Assembly (NCBI GenBank): GCA_017615435.1
Contig: JAGAAF010000045.1
Location: forward strand, 16,053-80,052
From: Bacteroidales bacterium
GTDB lineage: Bacteria; Bacteroidota; Bacteroidia; Bacteroidales; UBA932
Direction: 5' to 3'
Length of the DNA stretch: 64,000 nt
The first letter of the stretch is position 1; each line of letters begins with the position of its first letter. Below, piece by piece: positions 34,492 to 42,950 of this stretch. The notes beneath the pieces were generated by a model. It ran no database searches. It was not told the origin of the DNA and was given only the letters and a program-made list of their open reading frames with translations. Position numbers and translations under genes: made by a program.

Positions 34492-34520
34492 CAAAGATAC
34501 AACCAAAATCGTTATATTTG
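34492..34520. promoter_or_regulatory. Divergent TAnnTTTG boxes, SUI1-like gene and DUF2723 gene
   Basis: Minus strand TATCTTTG (34492-34499) is six bases from the SUI1-like ATG; plus strand TATATTTG (34513-34520) is seven bases from the DUF2723 ATG. Both imply leaders of only a few bases. Confidence 0.7.
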
Positions 34521-34527
34521 CGGTCCT

Positions 34528-37500
34528 ATGGACAGCAAACAATTCAATCTATGGAATAAGCTCACCGCAGCGGTGGCTTTCGTTGTGTCGGCAGTGACTT
34601 ATCTGCTGACCATCGAGCCTTCAGCGTCGTTCTGGGACTGCGGCGAGTTCATCGCCTCGTCATACAAACTGGAAGTGGGTCACCCTCCGGGAAACCCCGT
34701 GTTCCAGCTTTTCGCCCGTATTGCAACCCTTTTCGGCGACGCCTCGCACGCCGCCGTGCTGGTGAACGCCCTCAGCGCCATCTGCTCGGCGCTCACTATC
34801 TTCCTGCTTTACCTCACGATAGTGTGGCTGGTAAAGCGCATAGTGAGGCCTTCCGAGGACGGGCAGTACAGCCTCGGTGAGGCTGTGGCCATCCTCGGCA
34901 GCGGCCTCGTCGGCGCCCTGGCATATTGCTTCTCCGACACCTTCTGGTTCTCGGCCGTCGAAGGCGAGGTTTACGCAATGTCCAGCCTCTTCACGGCGCT
35001 GGTGTTCTGGGCTATGACCGAGTGGTATGACCACGCCGACGAGCCGCACGCCAACCGCTGGATAGTGCTGATCGCCTTCCTGATGGGCCTCAGTATAGGC
35101 ATACACCTTCTGAACCTGCTGGCTATCCCGGCGCTGGTGTTTATGTATTATTTCAGGCAGAAGCCGGATTACACATTCTGGGAGTACGTGAAGATCTTCC
35201 TCATCGGAGTGGTGATTCTGGCGCTCATCCTGTTCCTGATAATTCCCTGGCTCCCCAAGCTTGCGGCATACTTCGACCTGTTCTTCGTGAACGGCCTTGG
35301 ACTGCCTTACAACTCCGGCGCCGCGTTCTTTATGATCGCGCTTCTCGCGCTGTGTTTCTGGGGCATAATGCGTACGCAGAAGAAGGGTAAGGTATTCTGG
35401 AACACCGTCCTGCTTTCGTTCACGGTCATCGTAATCGGCTTCTCGGCCTTCACCGTGGACATCATCCGCAGCGCCGCGAAGACCCCGACCAACGAATACC
35501 AGCCGGACAACGCTTTCACCCTCGTGCGCTACCTCAGCCGCGAGCAATACGGCAAGACCCCGCTCGTCTATGGCCAGTATTATGATGCTCCCTATGATCT
35601 GAAGACCACAAAGTATTGGGCTCCGCTCGATGGCAAGTACAAGAAAGTGGAAGGCCCAGTGGACGCGGACTACAAGAGTTCAGGAAAGATGCTCTTCCCG
35701 CGTATGTGGAGCAGCTCGCCGGACGGCAGGTATGAGGACTTCTACGAAGCGTACACTGGCGGCAAGGGTCGGAAGATCGCCGGTGCGCAGCACCGTAAGC
35801 CGACTATGGCCGCCAACCTTGCGTACTTCTTCGACTACCAGATGAACTGGATGTACTGGCGCTACTTTATGTGGAACTTCGTCGGTCGCCAGAACGAAAT
35901 CCATTCCCCCGCGCCGGGAAACATCTTCCACGGCAACTGGGAGAGCGGAATCAAATTCATCGACAATGCCCGCCTGGGCGACCAGAGCAACGCGCCCGAC
36001 GTGCTGAAGAACAACAAGGGCAAGAACCACTACTATTTCCTTCCGCTGCTGCTCGGCCTCATCGGCCTGTGCTTCCAGTTCGGCAAGGACAAGCGCGGTT
36101 GCTGGCTTACCTTCCTGATGTTCTTTATGACGGGCATCGCGATAGTCCTTTACCTCAACCAGCCTCCTTATCAGGTGCGCGAGCGCGACTATGCCTATGC
36201 GGGTTCGTTCTACTTCTTCAGCGTGTGGATAGGCCTCGCGGTGGCCGCGATCTACCGGTGGATAGAGGATGCAGCCAGGGGCAAGGGGCAGGCGGCCGTG
36301 GCCGTAGGCGTGACTGTTATGTGCCTCTTCGTTCCTGCGATTATGGCGGCCCAGAACTGGGACGACCACGACCGCTCGAACAGGCGCACGGCGGTGGAGC
36401 TGGCAGGGAACTACCTCAACTCCGTGGGCCCGAACGGCTTCCTGGTCACGCACGGCGACAACGACACCTTCCCGCTCTGGTATGCGCAGGAGGTGGAGGG
36501 CATACGCACGGACGTCCGTATCCTGAATACTTCGCTGCTCGGCACGGACTGGTACATAGACCAGATGAAGTACGCCTGCAACGAATCGGCCCCGCTGCCG
36601 CTCTCGGTTCCGCAGAACCAGTATCTCTACGGCACCAACGAATATGTTCCGATCGTGGACAATCGAGGCTCTGAGATGAGCATACAGGACGTGATGGCGG
36701 TGTTCCGCCACCCGAAACTGAAGGTGTCCCTTTCAAGCGGACGCAAGGTGGACTACATCCCGTCGCGCAAGATAGTCGTCCCTGTCAATAAGGAGAACGT
36801 ACTCAAGTATGGCATACTCCCGCCCGAGTTCGCGGATGCCATCCCCGAGAGCATTACCCTCACCATCCCCAAGGGCAAGGATTATCTGAGCAAGCCCGAA
36901 CTGTTTATGCTCGACCTGCTCGCCGGCTACGACTGGTCCAGGCCCATCAATATGCTCAACCAGGGAGGAGAACTCAATATCGGTCTCAAGGATTATTTGT
37001 TCTACGAAGGCTATTCCTTCAAGTTCGTGCCTATCCGCAACAAGGTGACCAGCCTCAATGCCGGCATCTGCGATATCGCCGGGCTGTACAGCCGTCTCAA
37101 GGACGTCTATCGTTACGACGCGCTGTCTTCGGACGGATGGTTCGTGGATTACCAGAATCTCTACACCCACCTTGGAGTGATGTCGGTCCGCCAGGTCTTC
37201 GCCACTGCCGCGCGTATGATGGCGAAGAGCGGATACACGGCGGAGGCGATAGACATACTCGACCGTGGAATGGCCGCTTCGCGCCAGCTGCCGCTCGAGT
37301 CGATTCCTCTGGGATTCACCGCCAACGACTATATGGTGATAGACATTATCGCACAGTACTACAAATACGGCGAGAAGGAGAAGGCCGACAATCTTGCGAT
37401 GGAGCTCGCGGACGGTCTGCTTTCAGCCGCGTCGTTCTACGACGATTTCTACAGTTATGGACAGAACGACTTCGAAACCACTATGCAGTATCTGTACTTC

Positions 37501-37599
37501 CTGCAGGACGAGGTGAAGAAGGGAGGCAACGAAGAACTCTCCGCGCTTATCGACACGGGGTTGAAAAATATTCTTGGAAGAGAGTTGCCCTCAGACTAA
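34528..37599 (+). CDS. DUF2723 membrane protein (GT117-type)
   Basis: A 1023-residue membrane protein: a DUF2723 N-terminal region with about ten helices (WDCGEFIASSYKLEVGHPPG and SIGIHLLNLLAIPAL are typical) and a large C-terminal soluble part from about 600, including FLVTHGDNDTFPLWYAQEVE. It resembles lipid-linked-sugar-dependent glycosyltransferases, with the acidic WDCGE near the first loop as expected for the active site, so it likely glycosylates exported proteins or glycans. The start at 34528 follows a TATATTTG box; the 34489 start is upstream of it. Ends overlapping the rRNA methyltransferase on the other strand by four bases. Confidence 0.87.
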   Translation: MDSKQFNLWNKLTAAVAFVVSAVTYLLTIEPSASFWDCGEFIASSYKLEVGHPPGNPVFQLFARIATLFGDASHAAVLVNALSAICSALTIFLLYLTIVWLVKRIVRPSEDGQYSLGEAVAILGSGLVGALAYCFSDTFWFSAVEGEVYAMSSLFTALVFWAMTEWYDHADEPHANRWIVLIAFLMGLSIGIHLLNLLAIPALVFMYYFRQKPDYTFWEYVKIFLIGVVILALILFLIIPWLPKLAAYFDLFFVNGLGLPYNSGAAFFMIALLALCFWGIMRTQKKGKVFWNTVLLSFTVIVIGFSAFTVDIIRSAAKTPTNEYQPDNAFTLVRYLSREQYGKTPLVYGQYYDAPYDLKTTKYWAPLDGKYKKVEGPVDADYKSSGKMLFPRMWSSSPDGRYEDFYEAYTGGKGRKIAGAQHRKPTMAANLAYFFDYQMNWMYWRYFMWNFVGRQNEIHSPAPGNIFHGNWESGIKFIDNARLGDQSNAPDVLKNNKGKNHYYFLPLLLGLIGLCFQFGKDKRGCWLTFLMFFMTGIAIVLYLNQPPYQVRERDYAYAGSFYFFSVWIGLAVAAIYRWIEDAARGKGQAAVAVGVTVMCLFVPAIMAAQNWDDHDRSNRRTAVELAGNYLNSVGPNGFLVTHGDNDTFPLWYAQEVEGIRTDVRILNTSLLGTDWYIDQMKYACNESAPLPLSVPQNQYLYGTNEYVPIVDNRGSEMSIQDVMAVFRHPKLKVSLSSGRKVDYIPSRKIVVPVNKENVLKYGILPPEFADAIPESITLTIPKGKDYLSKPELFMLDLLAGYDWSRPINMLNQGGELNIGLKDYLFYEGYSFKFVPIRNKVTSLNAGICDIAGLYSRLKDVYRYDALSSDGWFVDYQNLYTHLGVMSVRQVFATAARMMAKSGYTAEAIDILDRGMAASRQLPLESIPLGFTANDYMVIDIIAQYYKYGEKEKADNLAMELADGLLSAASFYDDFYSYGQNDFETTMQYLYFLQDEVKKGGNEELSALIDTGLKNILGRELPSD

Positions 37600-38483
37600 C
37601 GGGTGAGCCTCACCACTATCGAGAGCGGGAGATCTTTGCCGAAGCGGTCACGCAGGGCGAGTTCCCCGCTCTCGAGCGTATAGCCCGGGCCCTTCAGCTT
37701 GAAAGCTTCCTTCACGACCGTCTCGCCCAGGAGTGCGCTGTAGCCGTTCGAATACAGGTTGAGGACCATAAAGCTGTCCTTCGGTTCGAGAATCTGCGCC
37801 ACGTTCTGCAGCAGCTCGAACAGACAGTCGTCAAGTTTCCAGCGCTCGCCGTCGGGGCCGTGGCCGTAAGCGGGCGGATCGAGGATGATGCCGCTGTATT
37901 TGTTGCCCCGCTTCGCCTCGCGCTTCGCGAATTTCATAGCGTCTTCCACCACCCAGCGTATGCCGTCGAGTCCGCTGCTCTCCATATTGCCGCGGGCCCA
38001 GGTGACCACCTGCCGGACGGAGTCCAGGTGCGTCACGTCCGCGCCCGCGGCCTTCGCGGCGAGCGACGCCGCTCCGGTGTAGGCGAAGAGGTTGAGGACC
38101 TTCATTCCCGGTTTCGAGTGAGAATAAATGAACTCCCAGTTGGGCGCCTGCTCCGGGAAGACTCCGACGTGCTTGAACGAAGTCAGGCCGAGCCTCAGGT
38201 TGAAGCTGTGCCTGGCAGGGTAGGAGATGTACCATTGGTCGTCCATCTTCTTCAGTCGCTCCCACGTGCCGCTGTCCTCCTTTCCGGCTTTGCCGAACCC
38301 GGCTCCGGGCGTGAAACGGGTGTGCGCGAGCTTGATCCACTCCGCCTCCGGCATAGTCTTCGACCATATGGCCTTCGGCTCCGGCCGGATCATAGTGTAG
38401 CGCCCGAAGCGCTCGAGCTTCAGCCCGTCGCCGCAGTCGATCAGTTCGTAGTCCCGCCAGGTTTGTGATGGATACTCGGTCAT
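37596..38483 (-). CDS. Class I SAM-dependent rRNA methyltransferase (RlmI/RlmK-like)
   Basis: A 295-residue methyltransferase. SAM-binding motif I is [15 protein letters not shown], the acidic second strand is VTHLDS, and the catalytic DPPAYGHG lies near 204. The family methylates cytosine or guanine in 23S rRNA; the exact base is not predictable. The PUA domain of E. coli RlmI seems reduced. It reads from TATCTTTG (38491-38498), seven bases from its ATG, and is divergent from pgk. Confidence 0.86.
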   Translation of the reverse strand: MTEYPSQTWRDYELIDCGDGLKLERFGRYTMIRPEPKAIWSKTMPEAEWIKLAHTRFTPGAGFGKAGKEDSGTWERLKKMDDQWYISYPARHSFNLRLGLTSFKHVGVFPEQAPNWEFIYSHSKPGMKVLNLFAYTGAASLAAKAAGADVTHLDSVRQVVTWARGNMESSGLDGIRWVVEDAMKFAKREAKRGNKYSGIILDPPAYGHGPDGERWKLDDCLFELLQNVAQILEPKDSFMVLNLYSNGYSALLGETVVKEAFKLKGPGYTLESGELALRDRFGKDLPLSIVVRLTR

Positions 38484-38490
38484 ACAAGTA

Positions 38491-38519
38491 CAAAGATATG
38501 GAAAAAATTGCTACCTTTG
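38491..38519. promoter_or_regulatory. Divergent TAnnTTTG boxes, rRNA methyltransferase and pgk
   Basis: Minus strand TATCTTTG (38491-38498) and plus strand TACCTTTG (38512-38519). The pgk ATG at 38550 is 30 bases downstream. Confidence 0.65.
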
Positions 38520-38549
38520 AAAGATTTGAAATTCATCAATCTAAACCAT

Positions 38550-39803
38550 ATGCAACAGTTTATCGACTCTTACGATTTCGCTGGCAAGAAAGCCATCGTG
38601 CGCGTGGACTTCAACGTTCCGCTGAACGAGCAGTTCGAAATCACTGACGACACCCGCATCCGTGCCGCCATCCCTACCCTCAAGAAGGTTCTCGCCGGCG
38701 GCGGTTCCCTCATCATTATGTCTCACCTCGGCCGTCCGAAGGGAGTTGACGCCAAGTTCTCCCTCAAGCACATCCTCGGCCGCGTGAGCGAGCTCCTCGG
38801 AGTGCCCGTGCAGTTCGCGGAAGACTGCCAGAAAGCAAAGGCCCAGGCCGACGCCCTCAAGCCCGGCGAGGTCCTCGTGCTCGAAAACCTCCGCTACTAT
38901 GCAGAGGAGGAAGGCAAGCCGCGCGGACTTAAGGAAGATGCGACCGACGAAGAGAAGAAGGCCGCGAAGGCAGTTGTCAAGGAGTCCCAGAAGGGCTTCG
39001 TGAAGACTCTCGCTTCGTATGCTGACTGCTATATCAACGACGCATTCGGCACGGCTCACCGCGCCCACGCTTCCACCGCCCTCATCGCCGACTACTTCCC
39101 GAACGACAAGATGTTCGGTTACCTGATGGAAGGCGAGATCAAGGCTATCGACAACGTCCTGAAGAACGCCAAGAGGCCTTTCACCGCTATCATCGGCGGC
39201 TCGAAAGTTTCCTCCAAGCTTGCAGTTCTCGAGAATATGCTCGACAAGGTGGACAACCTCATCATCGGCGGCGGTATGAGCTACACCTTCATCAAGGCCC
39301 AGGGCGGCAAGATCGGCAACTCTCTTCACGAAGACGATCTTATGCCCAACGCGCTCGAGATCCTCAAGAAGGCAGAAGAGAAGGGCGTTAAGGTATGGCT
39401 TTCCTGCCAGACCGTCATTGCCGACGCCTTCTCGGCTGATGCAAATGTGGACACGGTGGACGCTTACAACATCCCTGAGAACTGGGAAGGCGTCGATACC
39501 GGCCCCGAGTCCCTCAAGATCTGGAAGGACGTCATCCTGAACTCGAAGACCATCCTCTGGAACGGTCCTGTGGGCGTGTTCGAGATCGACAAGTTCGCGA
39601 ACGGCACCCTCGAGATCGCCCGCGACCTCGCGGAGGCCACCGAGAAGGGTGCTTACACCCTCGTCGGCGGCGGAGACTCCGTCGCGGCCGTCACCCGTAT
39701 GGGCTTCGCGAAGAAAGTCAGCTACGTCAGCACCGGCGGCGGCGCTATGCTCGAGGCCCTCGAAGGCAAAGAACTCCCCGGCATCGCCGCTATCCGCAAA
39801 TAG
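38550..39803 (+). CDS. pgk: Phosphoglycerate kinase
   Basis: A 417-residue glycolytic kinase. Family features: [10 protein letters not shown] near the start, [19 protein letters not shown], and the nucleotide-binding [14 protein letters not shown] followed by [13 protein letters not shown]. The start at 38550 ([20 protein letters not shown]) is chosen; a frame from 38508 lies in the promoter. Codon use is strongly C-ending, consistent with high expression. It ends two bases before a nested inverted repeat. Confidence 0.96.
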   Translation: MQQFIDSYDFAGKKAIVRVDFNVPLNEQFEITDDTRIRAAIPTLKKVLAGGGSLIIMSHLGRPKGVDAKFSLKHILGRVSELLGVPVQFAEDCQKAKAQADALKPGEVLVLENLRYYAEEEGKPRGLKEDATDEEKKAAKAVVKESQKGFVKTLASYADCYINDAFGTAHRAHASTALIADYFPNDKMFGYLMEGEIKAIDNVLKNAKRPFTAIIGGSKVSSKLAVLENMLDKVDNLIIGGGMSYTFIKAQGGKIGNSLHEDDLMPNALEILKKAEEKGVKVWLSCQTVIADAFSADANVDTVDAYNIPENWEGVDTGPESLKIWKDVILNSKTILWNGPVGVFEIDKFANGTLEIARDLAEATEKGAYTLVGGGDSVAAVTRMGFAKKVSYVSTGGGAMLEALEGKELPGIAAIRK

Positions 39804-39805
39804 CT

Positions 39806-39912
39806 CGTGGCGCCCAACCCGCTGACTCACAGCGGATTACTAAAAGTCGACTCCGAAAATTCCAGAGTCGACTTTTAGTATATGGTTGAATATCAACCAG
39901 TTGGGCGCCACG
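39806..39912. repeat. Nested inverted repeat between convergent genes, copy 2
   Basis: Perfect 13-base outer arms (39806-39818, CGTGGCGCCCAAC, with 39900-39912) enclose a perfect 16-base inner hairpin (39838-39853 with 39865-39880) ending TTTTAGTA, plus two small hairpins (CCGCTG/CAGCGG; GGTTGA/TCAACC). It lies between pgk and the DUF4252 gene. Confidence 0.85.
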
Positions 39913-39922
39913 CGCCTGAGGG

Positions 39923-40405
39923 CTATTTCATCATTTTGGCGAAGGTGGCGTCGAGGTCGTTTCTGTCCATATCGCCGTCGATGCAAATAAAGGTGAGTTC
40001 CGCCGCTTCCAGGGCCAGCATCACGAAACCTTTCACGGTCTGCTCGTTACCCACGGTGTAGATCCTCACCGTTTCCCCTTCGTCTTTCGCTTCCATCAGG
40101 AGCTCGTAGTCATCCGAGCCCACGAACTTTTCGACATCACTGATGATACCCTCCCTGATGTCCGGATTTTCGCTGTTGATCAGGTAAAGACCTTTGAGAG
40201 TCCTGATGACGGGGGCGAGGTCGACATTTTCATCTTCTATCTCAAGGTCGGGAATCTTCCCGATGAGTTTGAACATTGCGGGAGAGATGTATACTGCACT
40301 GACTTTCTCGCAATCGGAGTATTTCTGGTAAATGCTTTTGCCGCTCTGGGCGAATGCTGCGACCGACGCTATCATCAGGGCCGCGATCAATATTAACTTT
40401 TTCAT
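39923..40405 (-). CDS. DUF4252-type exported protein (downstream copy)
   Basis: A 160-residue protein with a signal peptide (MKKLILIAALMIASVAAFAQ) and the DUF4252 pattern: YSDCEKVSAVYISPAMFKLI, then LKGLYLINSENPDIREGIIS and a C-terminal segment ending DMDRNDLDATFAKMMK. Function of the family is unknown. The start at 40405 is set by the signal peptide. It is the last gene of a four-gene minus-strand cassette with an ECF sigma factor, a likely anti-sigma protein and a second DUF4252-like protein. Confidence 0.8.
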   Translation of the reverse strand: MKKLILIAALMIASVAAFAQSGKSIYQKYSDCEKVSAVYISPAMFKLIGKIPDLEIEDENVDLAPVIRTLKGLYLINSENPDIREGIISDVEKFVGSDDYELLMEAKDEGETVRIYTVGNEQTVKGFVMLALEAAELTFICIDGDMDRNDLDATFAKMMK

Positions 40406-40406
40406 T

Positions 40407-40796
40407 TTATTCGTTGATTTTCTTAAGGATTTCCGCCGGTTTTTCTGCGGTCGTACGGGCTTCCGAGGCAAGCTCCAGCCCGACATTCATCTTATTCGAT
40501 ATATGCTGGAAGGTCTTCTGGACCTCAGCATAGGCAAGGTAAGGATCATCGAAGGTGTCCTGAAGAGGGCGCTGACGCCCTATGCCCACGGCTATGACCA
40601 CTGCCAGCGCGGCCGCGAAAGCGAAGCCGTAGAACGCGCCGGCGGGCAAACGCTTCTTCGGAGCGGTCTCCTCCGCTGCGAGGATTGCGGCTTTGATGCT
40701 GCTGTCCAGATCGGCCGGCACTTTCGCCTGGCTGCTCTCGGCGGCCTGCTCAAGGGCCTCCCAATCCATTGATTCTATGTCATTTATCTTTTTCAT
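40407..40796 (-). CDS. Putative membrane anti-sigma protein
   Basis: A 129-residue protein with a short cytoplasmic N-terminus (MKKINDIESMDWEALEQAAE), a lysine/alanine segment and one transmembrane helix (AGAFYGFAFAAALAVVIAVG, about residues 52-71), then a periplasmic tail. The layout and the ATGA overlap with the sigma gene upstream support an anti-sigma role. I cannot match it to a named anti-sigma domain. Start at 40796; a longer frame to 40913 overlaps the sigma gene. Confidence 0.68.
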   Translation of the reverse strand: MKKINDIESMDWEALEQAAESSQAKVPADLDSSIKAAILAAEETAPKKRLPAGAFYGFAFAAALAVVIAVGIGRQRPLQDTFDDPYLAYAEVQKTFQHISNKMNVGLELASEARTTAEKPAEILKKINE

Positions 40797-41269
40797 ACCT
40801 TCGATTTGATTTTGGAGCGCGCCCGCGTCAGCAAAACGCGCAGGGTTAAAGGGGTCATTCCGAGACGTTCCGAGATTTCCCCGTAGGACAAGCCTTCTAC
40901 CGTCCGGAGCCACAATGCTTCCCGTTGCCGGTCGGGGAGGGCTTTGATGGCCTCCATCACCATATTGAGGCGCTCTTTCTGGTCTATGCTGTCGTCCTGC
41001 CCGTCATTCGAAATGCGCTCCGGCAGTTCCTCCGGGAACTCGAGCTTTTGCCTTCTTATCCTGTCCAGGCAGAGATTCTTCACCAGACGGATGCAGTAGG
41101 CTTTCGGATTTGATACGTCGTAGAGGGACTCGCGGTCTTTCCACAGTTTGACGAAAGCGTCTTGCACGGCGTCCTTGGCTTCCTCTTCCGATTCAAGGAT
41201 GTAGAATGCAACCTTGTAGAGGGTCGGGGCGAGCGACAGATAATCCGTATGGAATCTTTCCGAGGTCAT
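40793..41269 (-). CDS. ECF-type RNA polymerase sigma factor
   Basis: A 158-residue sigma factor. Region 2 reads LYKVAFYILESEEEAKDAVQ, then DAFVKLWKDRESLYDVSNPK and AYCIRLVKNLCLDRIR; region 4 reads LPDRQREALWLRTVEGLSYG, then EISERLGMTPLTLRVLLTRA. It overlaps the upstream DUF4252-like gene and the downstream anti-sigma-like gene by four bases each, so all are translated as a unit. The regulon likely includes this operon itself. Confidence 0.93.
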   Translation of the reverse strand: MTSERFHTDYLSLAPTLYKVAFYILESEEEAKDAVQDAFVKLWKDRESLYDVSNPKAYCIRLVKNLCLDRIRRQKLEFPEELPERISNDGQDDSIDQKERLNMVMEAIKALPDRQREALWLRTVEGLSYGEISERLGMTPLTLRVLLTRARSKIKSKV

Positions 41270-41766
41270 TTTGCCAATTCAGAAACGACATCCATAGAGA
41301 GTTTGCCGAAAAGACAGATCAAGGCGCAGTCTTCCTGCGAGTACATAACGAAATCCTTTACGATGTTCTTCTCTTCGTCGAAGACTCCGTAGATGCACAA
41401 GTGCTCTCCGTCATCCTTGATGTCGACAAGCACCTCGGCATCTCCAAGCAGGCGCGCAATCCTGTCACTGATGTACGCGCGGTCGACGGCGGAGCAATCT
41501 TCGAATTCCATTATGGAAATGCTCTTTATTCCGCCGATAATCCTGCAGAATTCCCTGGTGTCCGGATCTCCCGCACCGGCAATTCGGATTATTCCTTTAA
41601 GCGCACCGGTTGTGAAATTGCCAAGGCGTACCACCTCGGTGCCTTCAATCTCCCGGCACTCTTTGATAAGTGAATTAAGACGGGCTTTTGTAAGGGATGT
41701 TGCCCCAAATGCGATGCCCGCAAAGGACATCAGCCAAACAAGAATAAGTATGATTTTCTTTTTCAT
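41266..41766 (-). CDS. DUF4252-like exported protein (upstream copy)
   Basis: A 166-residue protein with a signal peptide (MKKKIILILVWLMSFAGIAF) and a DUF4252-like body (TSLTKARLNSLIKECREIEG, then IGGIKSISIMEFEDCSAVDR and a C-terminal DFVMYSQEDCALICLFGKLS). It is diverged from the downstream copy but has the same length, domain order and conserved VKxFVM and C-terminal stretches, so the two are probably paralogues. It is the first gene of the sigma cassette, a position often taken by an extracytoplasmic signal component. Confidence 0.72.
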   Translation of the reverse strand: MKKKIILILVWLMSFAGIAFGATSLTKARLNSLIKECREIEGTEVVRLGNFTTGALKGIIRIAGAGDPDTREFCRIIGGIKSISIMEFEDCSAVDRAYISDRIARLLGDAEVLVDIKDDGEHLCIYGVFDEEKNIVKDFVMYSQEDCALICLFGKLSMDVVSELAK

Positions 41767-41807
41767 TTCACTTAACAGACGCACAACTTCGAAAAATGTT
41801 AACACTC

Positions 41808-41937
41808 CGGCGCAAAATATTCTGAAAACGGCGCCGAAAGGAACTTCTCACCCTCATCTGGCGCCCAAAAAGCGAAAAATGGCGCCGAAAGGGCTCCTTT
41901 TTCCCTCCACGGCGCCAAAATCGGCCAAAAAAGCGCC
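41808..41937 (-). repeat. 51-base-period hairpin array, copy D (inverted)
   Basis: GGCGC-type arms start at 41809, 41860 and 41911, with partners at 41830, 41881 and 41932: again 51 between units and 21 between arms. Its loops are T-rich on the minus strand. It lies directly after lgt, so it is in the same sense relative to its gene as copies A to C. Confidence 0.8.
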
Positions 41938-41943
41938 ACGCGG

Positions 41944-42834
41944 CTAGTTGAGGGGTTTCGCGTAGTGCGTGGGCTCCTTCTTCGCGGTCTTCGCGGGTTC
42001 GCGAATAATCGCTGAGGGCTTGCCGCTGCGGACACTCAGGACCCAGATCACGATTCCGGCTATGATGAACGGTATGCTGAGCATATGGCCCATATTGATC
42101 ACTACGTCCCCTATCTTGAAGAGGGTCACCGATGGAGCCTTGGTGAACTCGAGAAGGAATCTGCAGCCGAAGCAGAAGGTGAAGAAGATTCCCAGATACT
42201 CGCCACGGTACATCTTGTCGTTCTTCTTGAGGTAGAGCAGCAGCATCACCACGCCAAGGATGATATAGCTAAAGGCTTCATAGAGCATAGTCGGATGCTT
42301 CGGCAGAGGATCGCCCGAACGCTCGAAAACCACTCCCCACGGGAGGGTGGTGTGGTAGCCGTAGATCTCCGAATTGAAGAAGTTGCCTATCCTGATACAC
42401 GCCCCGGCGAAGCAGATGATGATCACAATCTTATCCAGGATCCAGAGCATATCGAAGCCATCCCTCTTCCCGTATTTATTTGAGTACCACCACATTGCGA
42501 GCAGGATTCCAATCGCGCCGCCGTGGCTGGCAAGGCCGCCCTTCCAGGGCATAAACACTTCCTTGAAGCCTTCCCACGTTCCGAAATAGTACGACGGGTC
42601 GTAGAAGATGCAGTGCCCGAGTCGCGCGCCCACGATAACCGCAATCAGCATCGAATAAAGGAACGGATCGAGACTGCTCTCATTCACGCCCTCGCGGCGA
42701 TAGAAACTCCTCAGAATGTAAATGCCGTAAATGAATCCGGAAACGAAAAGCAGCGAGTACCACCTTATCTGCAGCGGTCCCAGATGCACCAGCACCGGAT
42801 CTATATTCCAATGAATTGCCAATAAATCCAACAT
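41944..42834 (-). CDS. lgt: Prolipoprotein diacylglyceryl transferase
   Basis: A 296-residue membrane enzyme that transfers diacylglycerol to the lipobox cysteine of prolipoproteins, the first step in lipoprotein maturation; at least eight lipoprotein genes lie in this window. Signature features: LVHLGPLQIRWYSLLFVSGF, the catalytic region KGGLASHGGAIGILLAMWWY, and ACIRIGNFFNSEIYG. Seven helices are expected. The start at 42834 is preferred; a frame to 42867 runs into the promoter. Confidence 0.95.
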   Translation of the reverse strand: MLDLLAIHWNIDPVLVHLGPLQIRWYSLLFVSGFIYGIYILRSFYRREGVNESSLDPFLYSMLIAVIVGARLGHCIFYDPSYYFGTWEGFKEVFMPWKGGLASHGGAIGILLAMWWYSNKYGKRDGFDMLWILDKIVIIICFAGACIRIGNFFNSEIYGYHTTLPWGVVFERSGDPLPKHPTMLYEAFSYIILGVVMLLLYLKKNDKMYRGEYLGIFFTFCFGCRFLLEFTKAPSVTLFKIGDVVINMGHMLSIPFIIAGIVIWVLSVRSGKPSAIIREPAKTAKKEPTHYAKPLN

Positions 42835-42854
42835 ACCTTTCAATAACTGTTCGA

Positions 42855-42883
42855 CAAATATAATCAAAAACTCATTATCTTTG
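42855..42883. promoter_or_regulatory. Divergent TAnnTTTG boxes, lgt and RND efflux operon
   Basis: Minus strand TATATTTG (42855-42862) for lgt; plus strand TATCTTTG (42876-42883) for the efflux operon. The plus leader is about 60 bases and can form an AGGCA/TGCCT hairpin. Confidence 0.6.
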
Positions 42884-42950
42884 TTTCCGGTCCTCGCGCA
42901 CGCGTAGGCACGATTGTTGCTGCCTGAACGAAGACTTTTTAGTGTATTAT

